Assembly: GCA_949130495.1 (NCBI GenBank) | Contig: OX422215.1 | Span: 8,223,302-8,287,301, forward strand | DNA length: 64,000 bases | Source of the DNA: Sambucus nigra | Taxonomy: Eukaryota; Streptophyta; Magnoliopsida; Dipsacales; Adoxaceae | Reading direction: 5' to 3' | In this document: positions 1 through 10,179 of the stretch, one piece after another | Layout: each line of letters begins with the position of its first letter | Position numbering within the stretch: the first letter of the stretch is position 1 | Translations under genes and position numbers: made by a program | The notes under the pieces: model-generated | Database searches by the model: none | What the model was told of the DNA's origin: nothing | The model's input: the letters and a program-made list of their open reading frames with translations, nothing else

Positions 1-859
1 ACACGAATTAGAAAAATTAGTTTAACCTTAACTAAATCAATTAATATTTCTTATTTGTTTTACGTAATGTTTGTTAATGGACAAAAACTTCAAGTCAGGA
101 GGAAAGAATGAATGATACTTAATTACATCGAAATTCCCTTGTAAATGTCAATTTCAGTGGAATACATAGAAATTGCTAAAAATAATTATTAACCAGTTGC
201 TATTTCATGAAAAATAACAACATTTTGACATGTTCACATAAGAGGACAGAAGAAAGTTGTTTTATTGTTATTAATATAGTAATTATATAAGGTTGATGGT
301 GATGTTCAAAATCACAGCTTGCAAAGAGATTTTACAGATCATGACCGATTCCTCTAACAACCTAATTATAGTTGCCAGATAAGATGTAGATGGGAATTAG
401 AAAATGAAAAGGTGGGGGCACAAATTTGAAGTTGAAAATTTATATATCCATATTCATCAAAGTTGAAAATTTATATATTCCACTCCCATTCTATCCCACC
501 CCATTGAGTAGAAAGCTCACTATAACGGATGAACCTGGACATTTTAATGACACTCTATCTTACCTACCTTCACACTTAAATCATGTTTGTGGCTATGTTG
601 GTCTAATCATCTTTGCTTTCACCCTCCGAGTAACCATCACTGTTTTCACTCTCTAAAGTTTCAATGAATCTCCAGCCAAATGAGGAAGTCTCCTCCCAAA
701 TTAGATAAAGTAGTAAATATTATCATTTCTCATCTAAAAAATACAAAGATAAGGAAGCCTTGTATATAGTATTTTAAACACAGAATACTATCCATCAAAA
801 AGAGCCCTGTCGTGGATAAAACGTAGGACACAGTCAGGCTCTCCAACATACCTCTTAGC
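1..859. other. AT-rich flank left of Copia A, no gene seen
   Basis: No coding region or RNA gene can be supported here. The 76-codon open frame at 426-656 has no recognisable motif and low-complexity composition. A short direct repeat (agttgaaaatttatatat) occurs at about 430 and again at about 461. This stretch is the sequence into which Copia A inserted, or older decayed repeat DNA. Confidence 0.6.
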
Positions 860-1153
860 TATCAACCAAGTCAAAAATCAGTTCACCTTCCAGCGGAATA
901 TCTCCCACAATCTCGAACACAGCTCATCTTTTAAATTCAAATTACTTCCAAGGTTGCTCCCATTGACCAGCTCAACACGTGTTGCTAAGAAAGTTTCTCT
1001 TGTATACTTATATATATCCAAATGGGTTCATTCGAATTGAATACAGAAAGAAATATACATTAGTTGTTAATATTGCCAAACAAATAGTGTGTTGTTCTCA
1101 TTAAAGCAGTACACGTGCTCACCTACTTCTATTCATATAATATCAGTTTGTCA
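860..1153 (+). repeat. 5' LTR of Copia A
   Basis: The left limit is where similarity to 36733-36893 begins (tatcaaccaagtcaaaaatc); the right limit abuts the primer site and ends in CA. At about 294 bp it is in the size range of plant Copia LTRs. The first base pair is TA rather than TG, probably a later mutation. The 3' LTR matches only the first 160 bases or so, because its distal half has been rearranged. Confidence 0.7.
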
Positions 1154-1165
1154 TGGTATCAGAGC
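1154..1165 (+). promoter_or_regulatory. Primer binding site of Copia A (tRNA-iMet type)
   Basis: The sequence TGGTATCAGAGC is the standard complement of the 3' end of plant initiator methionine tRNA, used to prime reverse transcription. It lies directly against the LTR end, and the gag start codon at 1171 follows after only five bases, so the gag leader is extremely short. Confidence 0.9.
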
Positions 1166-1170
1166 AAAAC

Positions 1171-1721
1171 ATGGCAAATGCTGGATCCAACTTATCTTCA
1201 AACTCTTCCAGTGATGTTTCTTCATCCCCACCCCTCATCAATCTCAACACCTCTAACCATTTTGTCTCTCACAAACTAGACAACAAAAATTACCTACATT
1301 GGAAAACTCAAATGGAACCATTTCTATATGGCCAAAACGTATGTCAATATATGGATGGAACCTATCCATGTTCCACGGATGCATCATCAGCTATTACATG
1401 GACGCAAAAAGACAAATTAATAATGAGTATACCCATTTGCTCACTCTCTCTCGAAATGATACCACTGGTTGTAGGCCTTCAAACCACCCATCAAATCTAG
1501 AAAACTTTAGCAGATGCCCTTGCCTCTCCCTCCGACACCCGCATACTCAATCTTCACTTGCACCTACACCGTCTCAATCAAGGAGATGAATCGGCATCCA
1601 CATTCCTTCACAAAGCTAAAGCCATAGCAGATGAACTCAGCGCAGCTGGACACCCACTTTCCCCGACAGAATTTAATATTCACGTCTTCAAAGGTCCTCA
1701 GTCAGAATTCAAAGACCTTAT
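1171..1721 (+). pseudogene. Copia A gag, N-terminal part
   Basis: N-terminal two thirds of a Ty1/copia gag. The start is taken as the ATG at 1171 (MANAGS), five bases after the primer site; an in-frame ATG at 1153 lies across the LTR end and is less likely. The N-terminus is Ser-rich, followed by the Copia gag signature HKLDNKNYLHWKTQ at about residues 36-49 and the YMDG segment. A TAG at 1498-1500 breaks the frame; the same frame then continues through LNQGDESASTFLHKAKAIAD to the E1 insertion, after codon 'DLI'. The rest resumes at 23107. Gag would form the virus-like particle shell. The assignment is firm; the gene is dead. Confidence 0.85.
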
Positions 1722-2191
1722 TGTAATACCCCGTATTTTTATGCTATATTAATTTGGGGATTTATTAAATTTAATGTGAGTTAATTATTTAATAAAAATC
1801 CGAAAATTAATTATGTTATAATTATTAACGTGACGAGAGTTAGTAATTATGGGAAATTTGTTGAATATTACTAATGAGCAAAGTAATATGTAATATTGGT
1901 TATATTGAATGTCACGAGTGAATAAAATGAAAATTTTGGAAATTTGAGTCGGAACGCGCCCGTGTCGCGTCGGGACTAAATATTGATAAATAAAAGTGAA
2001 TATTTTATAAGTTGTTCGTATGGTCGTTTTGAGTGCGCCAACGCGTCCGGAAGGGTCAAGATAGTCAGAAAAGTGTACCCGGAGGTTTAGTTTGGGTCTC
2101 GGGACGTTTTTAGACCTAATTAGTACCCCGGGAGGGCGTTTTAGACATTTCGCAATTATGGGTAATTAAACCCACGAAATTTTAAGGGTTA
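1722..2191 (+). repeat. E1 5' LTR, first segment
   Basis: The first 470 bases of the E1 LTR, matching 20064-20533. It ends in GGTTA (2187-2191), which is repeated at 13292-13296 on the far side of E2. The 3' LTR of E1 reads straight through this joint (aagggttatatcagatg), which proves that E2 interrupts it. Confidence 0.92.
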
Positions 2192-5100
2192 TGTAATACC
2201 CCGTATTTTTATGCTATATTAATTTGGAGATTTATTAAATTTAATCTGCGTGAATTATTTAATAAAAATCCGGAAATTAATTATGTTATAATTATTAACG
2301 TGACGAGAGTTAGTAATTATGGGAAATTTGTTGAATATTACTAATGAGAAAAGTAATATGTAATATTGGTTATATTGAATGTCACGAGAGAATAAAATGA
2401 CAATTTTGGAAATTTGAGTTGGGACGCGCCCGTGTCGCGTCGGGACAAATTATTGATAAATAAAAAGTGAATATTTTATAAGTTATTCGTATGGTTTTTT
2501 TGAGTGCGCCAACGCGCCCGGAAGGGTCGAGATAGTCAGAAAAGTGTACCCGGGGGTTTAGTTTGGGTCTCGGGGCGTTTTTAGGCCTAATTGGTACCTC
2601 GGGAGGGCGTTTTGGACATTTCACCTTTTTGGGTAATTAAACCCACGAAAATCAAAGCATATATCAGCCATTTAGGTTAGTCAGCTAGGGTTAGAAAACT
2701 CAAACACAAGTGACGGCCATAGGAGAGGGAAGAAGAAAGCTTCCAAGGCAATCCAAGGCCCCAAAAGTCATCCGTTTGCAGCACAACCACCACCAACGCG
2801 TAGATCGCGCAACGGGCTACGCAACCACACCAAAAACAGTTGCAAATCAGAACGTCGAAAATCCCAGGCAAGTGTTTATCTTGCTATTTTCGTTGGTGCA
2901 ATTTCCATATTAGTTTAGGAATGATTAGGGATGAAATATATGGAAGAAAACCCAAATTGTGATAGGAATTTGCATGTAGTAAAGACTGAAACCTTATTCT
3001 GGAAGTCTCTTGTGATGTAGACAGATAACCCACGAAATTTTGGTGTAAATAAGAAGGAAATTCTGGGATAAAACAGATTAGAAACATGAGTTAGAGATTT
3101 TTAGGGTTCTTGAGTTTTAAATGAATTATGGCATGATTAATCCATGTTTAGTGATGTAAATTGACATGTTTTACGTTGAAAATACCTGATATGATGATAT
3201 AAGGTTAGTAGTATCAATTCTGGGGCGATTGGGATTAGAAAATATGGAATTGGTGTAAGTTTGGAGATGAAACCCGTAACTGCAATTCTGCAGATTTCGG
3301 AGACCTGCTTGATCGATCGATCGAGCCCAGAGCTTCGATCGATCGAAGGTTCGATCGATCGACCCCAGACCTCGATCGATCGACCCCTCCTGGCAGACTC
3401 ATGTTTCCCCTTATTAATTAGTTGAAATTCAATTTATTATGGGATAATTCTTGGGCATCCTTAATAAAATGTTTTGGGAGATAGGGAAGACCAGTAGGAC
3501 ATATGAATAAATTTTGGGACCCTTGATGACGGGCAAAGATTGTATTTTAGGATAATTACATAAGGTTCGGTAAATTTATGACTTAAATAGAGAGACACGT
3601 AAAGAGAGTTACTTTGGGACAAATATGTATACCTACTGAATTTTATAATTGGGAGGATAGAATCCATGAAGAGTTATGTAGTAAGTGGAAAAGTTCCTCA
3701 AAATAAAGTAAGATGTAAATGGTTATATGTGATAACTATATAATGAGAAATAAATGCAAATGACGTAATTATGGCAATTGAGAATTTACCCATTATTGAT
3801 ATGGTAAAATTAGTATAGTTATATGATTGTGTATGCATATACTATCTATGTGTGAAAATCATGCCCACGCTACTTGCTATCCCTGAGGTTTCCGCGCTGG
3901 GACAATCTTATCTCGATGGGACCTTTATGGGGGATATTTACATGTACCCTAGAAGATAGATATCCTTGGTACAGGCTATCGGAATGATAGTTCAGACGGT
4001 CCTAAGAGATGCGGGTATGTGCTTTCCTCTTAGAGACTTGGAATCTATGTTTCGCCTCATATTGTTTGTGTATAGATATCCTTGGTACAGGCTATCGTAG
4101 TGATAGTTCAGACGGTCCTAAGGGACTTGGAATCTATACTTCGTCTCAATATTGTTTGAGTATGTGTTAATACAGTTCGAGAGTGATTCCGAATTTGTAT
4201 TCCCTTAGTACGAGTGATACGGGGATTGGATAGTAGAGTATGCCCGCACCATAGTTTTATTTGGGGTGCTGTTATGATATATATATATATTTTATGAGTA
4301 GTTAATATATATATGAAATTCTGCAATCTGGAACTGCCTATTGCGATGTGATATGTAGGACATGGTTGATGATTCAATTATAAATACTTATTTTGAGAAA
4401 GTAAAATATGACACTGGAATACTTTATTGATTAATAAAGTCAAAATGAGAACTTTGGTTACTAATTGAAATATTCTTTTCAAACAATTGAATCGTGGAAT
4501 TTTGAATCTTGTGAGTGATCTAAGATAAGTTAAATCATTGGGAAGATTAGTGCGATAAATGATAAGACAAACCGTGGGGAGGATTAGTGCGATAGGTGTG
4601 CACATTAGAAGAGAGGTGAGAATTTCTCAAGAGAGTGTCGCACTAATATGTTGTTGCATTGGCCTGTATCAATTTAAATACTTGCTAAACAATTTTTAAA
4701 TAATATACACTATCGGGCTCTGACCCATTTTTCTCTCTCTCTCTCTCTTGTATATATATATGTATGTATTACAGGTGCCCAGCCACAGGGGCGTCTTGCT
4801 TAGGATCTCTTGGAAAGAACGCGCTGCAGCTTAGGTGGGAGTTGCAGGTCTCTTGATTAGACAATTTCGTTCATTCGGATCCACTCTTAGTACTTTCATT
4901 TAGTTGGGCATGTGTAGCTCTTTCCATTATTCCGTTGTTATTGGACATTTGTACTTCAGTTATTTCCAGTATTGTTACTATGGGATTTATTCAGTTTGGA
5001 TGTGTGACTTTAGATTTCGTATGTTGACATTCGATTGACGAATGTATTAAATTAATTGGATTATGTTGCAGAATTTAATGTGGTGTGATTTCTTACTTAT

Positions 5101-5313
5101 TGAATGTTGTTAATAAAATAAATGATTTTTCTTTAAATAAAAATTGGAAAGTAAGTATGAAAATGGTTTTGACACTTAGCTTAATTAATTAGGGTGTTAA
5201 ATTGGAAAAAAATTTATTTTTCGACAGTGATGCTGAGAATGGACCAACTGTTCACCTTGATTTAATTTAATAAAGGAGTGACCGCCCGGTATTTAATTAG
5301 GTGGGGTGTCACA
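2192..5313 (+). repeat. E2 5' LTR
   Basis: The 3122-bp LTR begins TGTAATACCCC and ends GGTGTCACA. By eye it is nearly identical to 10180-13291, with scattered substitutions and small length changes in the CT and TA microsatellites near 4732-4760. It holds a palindrome cluster at 3309-3384. Short open frames within it, such as 2710-2913, have no recognisable product and recur only because the LTR recurs. Confidence 0.95.
3309..3384. repeat. Palindrome cluster (GATCGATC type) in E2 5' LTR
   Basis: Four closely spaced self-complementary words built on TCGATCGATCGA, including the perfect palindrome TTCGATCGATCGAA at 3334-3347, separated by spacers such as gcccagagc and ccccagacc. The cluster is about 1.12 kb from the LTR start. 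Equivalent clusters lie at 11298-11374 (E2 3' LTR), 13942-14018 and 21180-21259 (E1 LTRs). The function is unknown; hairpin formation or protein binding is possible. Confidence 0.85.
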
Positions 5314-5315
5314 GG

Positions 5316-5327
5316 TTATATCAGAGC
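5316..5327 (+). promoter_or_regulatory. Altered primer binding site of E2
   Basis: The sequence is TTATATCAGAGC, at the place where E1 and E3 have the canonical initiator-Met complement TGGTATCAGAGC. Two of the first four bases differ. The altered junction (ggttatatcaga) equals the sequence just after the E2 3' LTR, which suggests conversion rather than random mutation. Confidence 0.75.
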
Positions 5328-5496
5328 ATCAGGTTCTAGTGTCCATAGGATCTGTACGGCTTATTTCGCTTTCAGCTTAACGTTATTACTATAAAGCCCT
5401 ATTTTAGGATGGTTGTAATCTTACTTTCAAGTTTATGTCTTCAGCTATTTGAGATTTGATAATGACTGTAGACTAATAAACTTCTTCACGTTTCAG

Positions 5497-6630
5497 ATGC
5501 CTCCGAGACGTGCTCCGAAGGATAGGCGTGCCCAGGCCGAACAGCCAGCAGTTCCGGCACAAGGCACAATGAATGCAAATGAAGTAGCCTCCATTGTTGC
5601 TCAGGCGGTGAATGCCGCACTAGCGGTGGTTCAGCAGGCTCCACCCCAGGTTCAGGCAGTGGCGCCAGTACCAGCACAGCTTCCATCTGCATGGGAGAGG
5701 GTTCGGGATGCTTTTCAGAAAGCGCATCCCCCTGAGTTCTCTGGTAGCTCCGATATTGTCATAGTTAGCCAATGGAAGAATGACATCCAGCGGCATCTCC
5801 GTATATATGAGTGCACAGACGTGCAGAAGCAGTTATTGGCTTCCTTTAAGCTGGTGGGGGCCGCTTTGCAGTGGTGGGATTCCACTACCACATTGGAGGA
5901 GAGGGACACGATCCCTATTCAGTCATTTTGGGAGCGGTTTGACCGCAAGTATTTTCCAACCGCCGTGCAGACTGAGATGAGGTGGAGATTACTGAATCTG
6001 AAGCAGGAGAGTCTTACCGTAGCGGAGTATGAGGAGGATTTCACGAGACTTCTCACCATTGTGCCAGATGAGGCACCTACTGAGAGCAAGAAGATTATGT
6101 TGTTTGTCGACGGGTTAGCTTGGAGGATCCGTCAGCACCTTATTGGGAATTTATCCCTGAGTACTTTCACTGATGTACTCAATGCCGCATTGCTACATTG
6201 CCAGGATCATCGCTTCCATCTGCAGGGAAGCAAGAGAGCAAGAGAGTCCAGCCAGTAGGGCAGAACCGGGGGTAATAGTGCCAGTGGGGCACCATCTCAT
6301 GGACAGACTCGTCAGCACGAGCAGAGTTCCCATCAGGGGGACCCTGCAAAGCGATTCCGTTCAGGTGATTCTAGGCATGGATATGGGGGCTATAGGCAGG
6401 GTCAGCCTAATCAGCAGGGCCAGCAAGGCCAACACCGACAGCAGGGACAGCAGCAGGGCCATCAGCGTGCTAATCAGGGCTAACAGGGCCAGTGGCGAGG
6501 AGGTAACGGCCAGCAGGGCCGTGGTCAGCAGGGACAGAGGGGAGGCAACTTCAAGGGCCGATGTTTTGGGTGTGGTAGACACGGCCATAGGCGCCAAGAT
6601 TGTCCGGAGGGAGATAGGGCCCCATAGTAG
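5497..6630 (+). pseudogene. E2 gag with zinc knuckle
   Basis: Tekay-type gag. The start is the ATG at 5497 (MPPRRAP), which aligns with the start of the E3 gag; an in-frame ATG at 5449 is probably leader. The capsid (Retrotrans_gag) region spans about residues 70-235, with WERVRDAFQKAHPPEFSG, ALQWWDS and FWERFDRKYFP. A Gln/Gly-rich stretch follows, then a CCHC knuckle (CFGCGRHGHRRQDC) at 6562-6603. In-frame stops occur at 6256-6258 (TAG), 6481-6483 (TAA) and 6625-6630 (two TAGs). E1 and E3 show Gln codons at several of these sites, so C-to-T changes explain them. The same frame continues into pol, so gag-pol was a single polyprotein. The codons before the ATG read tttcag, a possible splice acceptor. 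Confidence 0.88.
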
Positions 6631-9600
6631 CAGGGTGCCCGTAATGAGCCACAGAGACCACTTTTTTCGGTTGCACTCCCAGTTCCAGCCCAGGTGCCAG
6701 CCCTACCAGCTGTTCCAGCAGCTCCAGTGCAGCAGGGGCAGTTACAGTACGGACGTGTCTATAACGTCCACCAGGCAGCAGCCCCACAGGCACCACCCGC
6801 GATTGAGGGTATGTTTCCTATCCATGGTACTATGGGTCAGGTTTTGTTTGATACTGGGGCGACGCATTGTTTTATAGCTACGCATTTTGCGAAGTTCTTA
6901 GGGTTGTTAGCCACAGCAGAGAGCACAGTGACGTGTGTAGACTCACCACTGGGGAGTGGGTCCCTTATTTTCTTTATATGTCGGGGAGTGGGGGTAGAGA
7001 TTGGTAGCTTGGTATTACCTACAGACATGTTAGTTTTAGACATGCACGAGCATGATGTGATTATTGGTATGGATTGGCTCGCAGCTTATAGAGCCATGAT
7101 TGATTGCTTCGGTGGGAGCATTATTTTTGCCATTCCGGGGCAAGAGATGTTTGTAGTGGCGATGCCTCGCCCAGAGGGAGGTTCGACGGCTCATTTGTAT
7201 TACATTGAGGAGGATACCTCTAAGGAGGTTGTGATTCCCTTAGATTCGATCCCAATTATCAAGGAGTATTTCGATGTGTTTCAGGAGATACCAGGCCTAC
7301 CCCCCAGTCGAGAGATAGACTTTGTTATAGATTTATTGCCAGATACGAGACCTATAGCACGCGCACCGTACCGTATGGCTCCGGCAGAGATGCGAGAGCT
7401 ACGAGATCAGATAGAGCAGCTGTTAGGTCAGGGCTTTATTCGCAGAAGTACCTCACCTTGGGGCGCTCCAGTTCTGTTTGTGAAAAAGAGAGATGGTTCA
7501 CTGAGGTTATGTGTGGACTACCGGGAGTTGAACAAGGTCACAATACGGAATAAGTATTCGTTGCCTCGAATCGATGATCTGTTTGACCAGCTGAGGGGAG
7601 CAACTTTCTTTTCGAAGATAGATCTGAGGTCGGGGTACCATCAGCTACGTATTAGAGAGCAGGATGTTTCAAAGACTGCCTTCTTGACGAGATATGGGTC
7701 TTATGAGTTCAGAGTGATGCCATTCGGCCTCACAAATGCTCCAGCCATTTTCATAGACTTGATGAACCGAGTATTCAGAGAGTTTTTGGATCAGTTTGTC
7801 ATCGTTTTCATAGATGACATTTTGATATATTCACACTCCGAGGAGGAGCATGACGAGCACTTGAGGCAGGTTCTTCAGACTCTACGAGAGCATCAGCTGT
7901 ATGCTAAGTACGAGAAGTGCGGATTCTGGTTACGAGAGGTACAGTTCTTGGGGCATGTTATTTCTGAGCAGGGGATTGCAGTTGACCCGAGCAAAGTGTC
8001 AGTGGTGAGGGAGTGGGGACAGCCCACGACACTAACGGAAGTGCGTAGTTTCTTGGGGTTAGCTGGTTACTACAGGAGATTCATTCGGGGATTCTCCAAA
8101 ATAGCGGGTCCGCTGACGAACCTGACTCGCAAGGGGGTACCATATGTTTGGGATGATGCTTGTCAGTTGGCTTTCGACGAGCTGAAAGACAAGCTTACTT
8201 CAGCACCAGTCCTTGCGTTACCAAAGCCGGGTGTGGAGTACCTGGTTTACACCGATGCGTCCTTACGGGGACTTGTGGGAGTACTTCAGCAGGAAGAGAA
8301 GGCTATAGCTTTTGCCTCCCGCAAGCTTAAGCCGCATGAGAAGAATTACCCCACCCAGGACCTGGAGTTAGCAGCGGTCGTCTTTGCATTGAGGATATGG
8401 AGGCACTATTTGTTAGGAGAGACATTTTTTTTGTTCACAGACCACAAGTCGTTGCAATACCTGTTCACTCAGCGAGAGCTGAATATGCGTCAGCGCAGAT
8501 GGCTAGAGTTTGTGAAGGACTACCAGTTCGATATACAGTATCATCCGGGGAAGGCCAACGTAGTTGCTGATGCGTTGAGTCGTAGACCGGTAGACGAGGT
8601 AGCAGACGTTTGGAAAGCAAAGTGGAAGGAGTTGAGTCACCAGGACGTAATAGCACGTTCTTTCATATCCGTGATGTCAGTCACACCCGAGATTGTTATG
8701 AGGGTAATACAGGCCCAGACCACAGACTCATTTTGCCAGGAGCAGATTGTGCGACTTCTAGCCGAGGGTGCTGAGTCCTATTCTGTTAGTTCCGATGGAG
8801 GTTTGCGGTTTAATAGGAGGTTGGTAGTTCCTGAAGGGGATGAATTACGTCATGCAGTGATGACCCAATCTCACGGGTCCCGGTTTGCGTTGCATCCTGG
8901 AGGGGATAAGATGTACCATGATATGAGGAGACAATACTGGTGGAGTGGGATGAAGAAGGACATTGCTGAGTTCGTGTCCAAGTGTTCTACCTGCCAGCTG
9001 GTGAAGGTGGACCATCAGAAACCGTCAGGGTTGCTTCAGTCATTGGAAATACCCGCGTGGAAGTGGGAGAGCATTTCCATGGATTTTATTACAGGGTTGC
9101 CTACATCACAGCGGGGCCATGACTCTATCTGGGTGATTGTAGACCGTTTGACCAAGGTGGCTCATTTTCTGTCGGTGCGGACAGACTATACCGCGGGTCA
9201 GTATGCTCAGTTGTTCATTGCTGAGGTTGTTAGATTACATGGGGTGCCCCTGAATATTGTGTCAGATAGAGATAAGATTTTCGTCTCACGTTTCTGGGAA
9301 AGCTTTCAGGAGGCTATGGGTACTGAGTTGAGGTTGAGTTCAGCTTATCACCCACAGACAGATGGACAGACAGAGCGTACTAATCAAATGCTAGAGGATA
9401 TGCTACGCATGTGTGTTCTCGATTTCGAGGAGGTTGGGAGCCACATCTTCCACTGGTAGAGTTTGCTTATAATAACTCTTATCAGTTTACGATTGGTATG
9501 ACTCCATTTGAGGCTTTGTATGGAAGGCCTTGTCGTTCCCCAACTTGTTGGCTCGAAGTGGGGGATAACAAGTTGCTAGGACCAGAGGTGATTCAGCAGA

Positions 9601-10169
9601 CCTCCACGAGGATTGAGATGATCAGGAATCGCATACGAGTAGCCTAGGACAGGCAGAAGAGCTACGCCGATGCAAAATGGCTCTTCCGAGAGTTTAGTGT
9701 GGGGAACCAAGTGTTATTGCGTGTATCTCCTATGAAGGGAGTGATGAGGTTCGAAAAGAAGGGGAAGTTGGCTCCAAGGTACGTGGGACCATTTTCCATC
9801 ATCGAGAGGATTGGGCCGGTTGCATACAGGTTGGGACTGCCAGAGCATTTACATCGCATTCACGATGTATTCCATATCTCGTCGTTGAGACGGTATCTTC
9901 GGGATGATATGGCCCATACTCACATCGCGATAGATGAGATCGACTTACAGCCTGATAGCTCTTACGAGGAGAGACCGGTGGCTATCCTAGACTATAGTGA
10001 AAGGAGATTGAGGTCGAAGATAGTTCCACTTGTGCGGGTCCAGTGGGAGCATCATAATGTGGAGGAATCCACTTGGGAGCGCGAGGCAGATATGCGCGAG
10101 AGATATCCAGAGTTGTTTTTACCAGGTATGCCTTATTTTTCGAATTTCGGGACGAAATTCTGTTATTAG
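6631..10169 (+). pseudogene. E2 pol: protease, RT, RNase H, integrase, chromodomain
   Basis: Continues the gag frame. The longest intact run is 6631-9459. Visible parts in order: protease DTGATHCFI (Asp at 6850); reverse transcriptase with MPFGLTNAP and the catalytic pair in FIDD at 7807-7818; RNase H beginning YTDASLRG; integrase zinc domain, with C-x2-C at 8983-8994; integrase core with Asp near 9082, SDRDKIF near 9262 and TERTNQ near 9373. A one-base deletion near 9425-9435 (compare 19300-19320 in E1) shifts the frame; a TAG at 9645-9647 follows where E1 has CAG. The C-terminal chromodomain at about 9982-10106 includes VQWEHHNVEESTWERE, expected to steer integration to heterochromatin. All catalytic residues I can see are intact, so this is the least decayed pol in the window. 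Confidence 0.92.
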
Positions 10170-10179
10170 GGGGGAAGTA
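10168..10179 (+). promoter_or_regulatory. Polypurine tract of E2
   Basis: AGGGGGGAAGTA lies directly before the 3' LTR and would prime plus-strand DNA synthesis. The identical tract occurs in E1 (20052-20063) and, on the minus strand, in E3 (40803-40814). Confidence 0.9.

Noticed and set aside
426..656. 76-codon open frame in the left flank
   Set aside because: Low-complexity, no motif, no splice or start context, next to transposons.
1154..1165. tRNA gene at the tRNA-like motifs (also 15868, 45656, 57808, 62963)
   Set aside because: Only the 12-17 bases complementary to tRNA 3' ends are present; they are primer sites at LTR ends.
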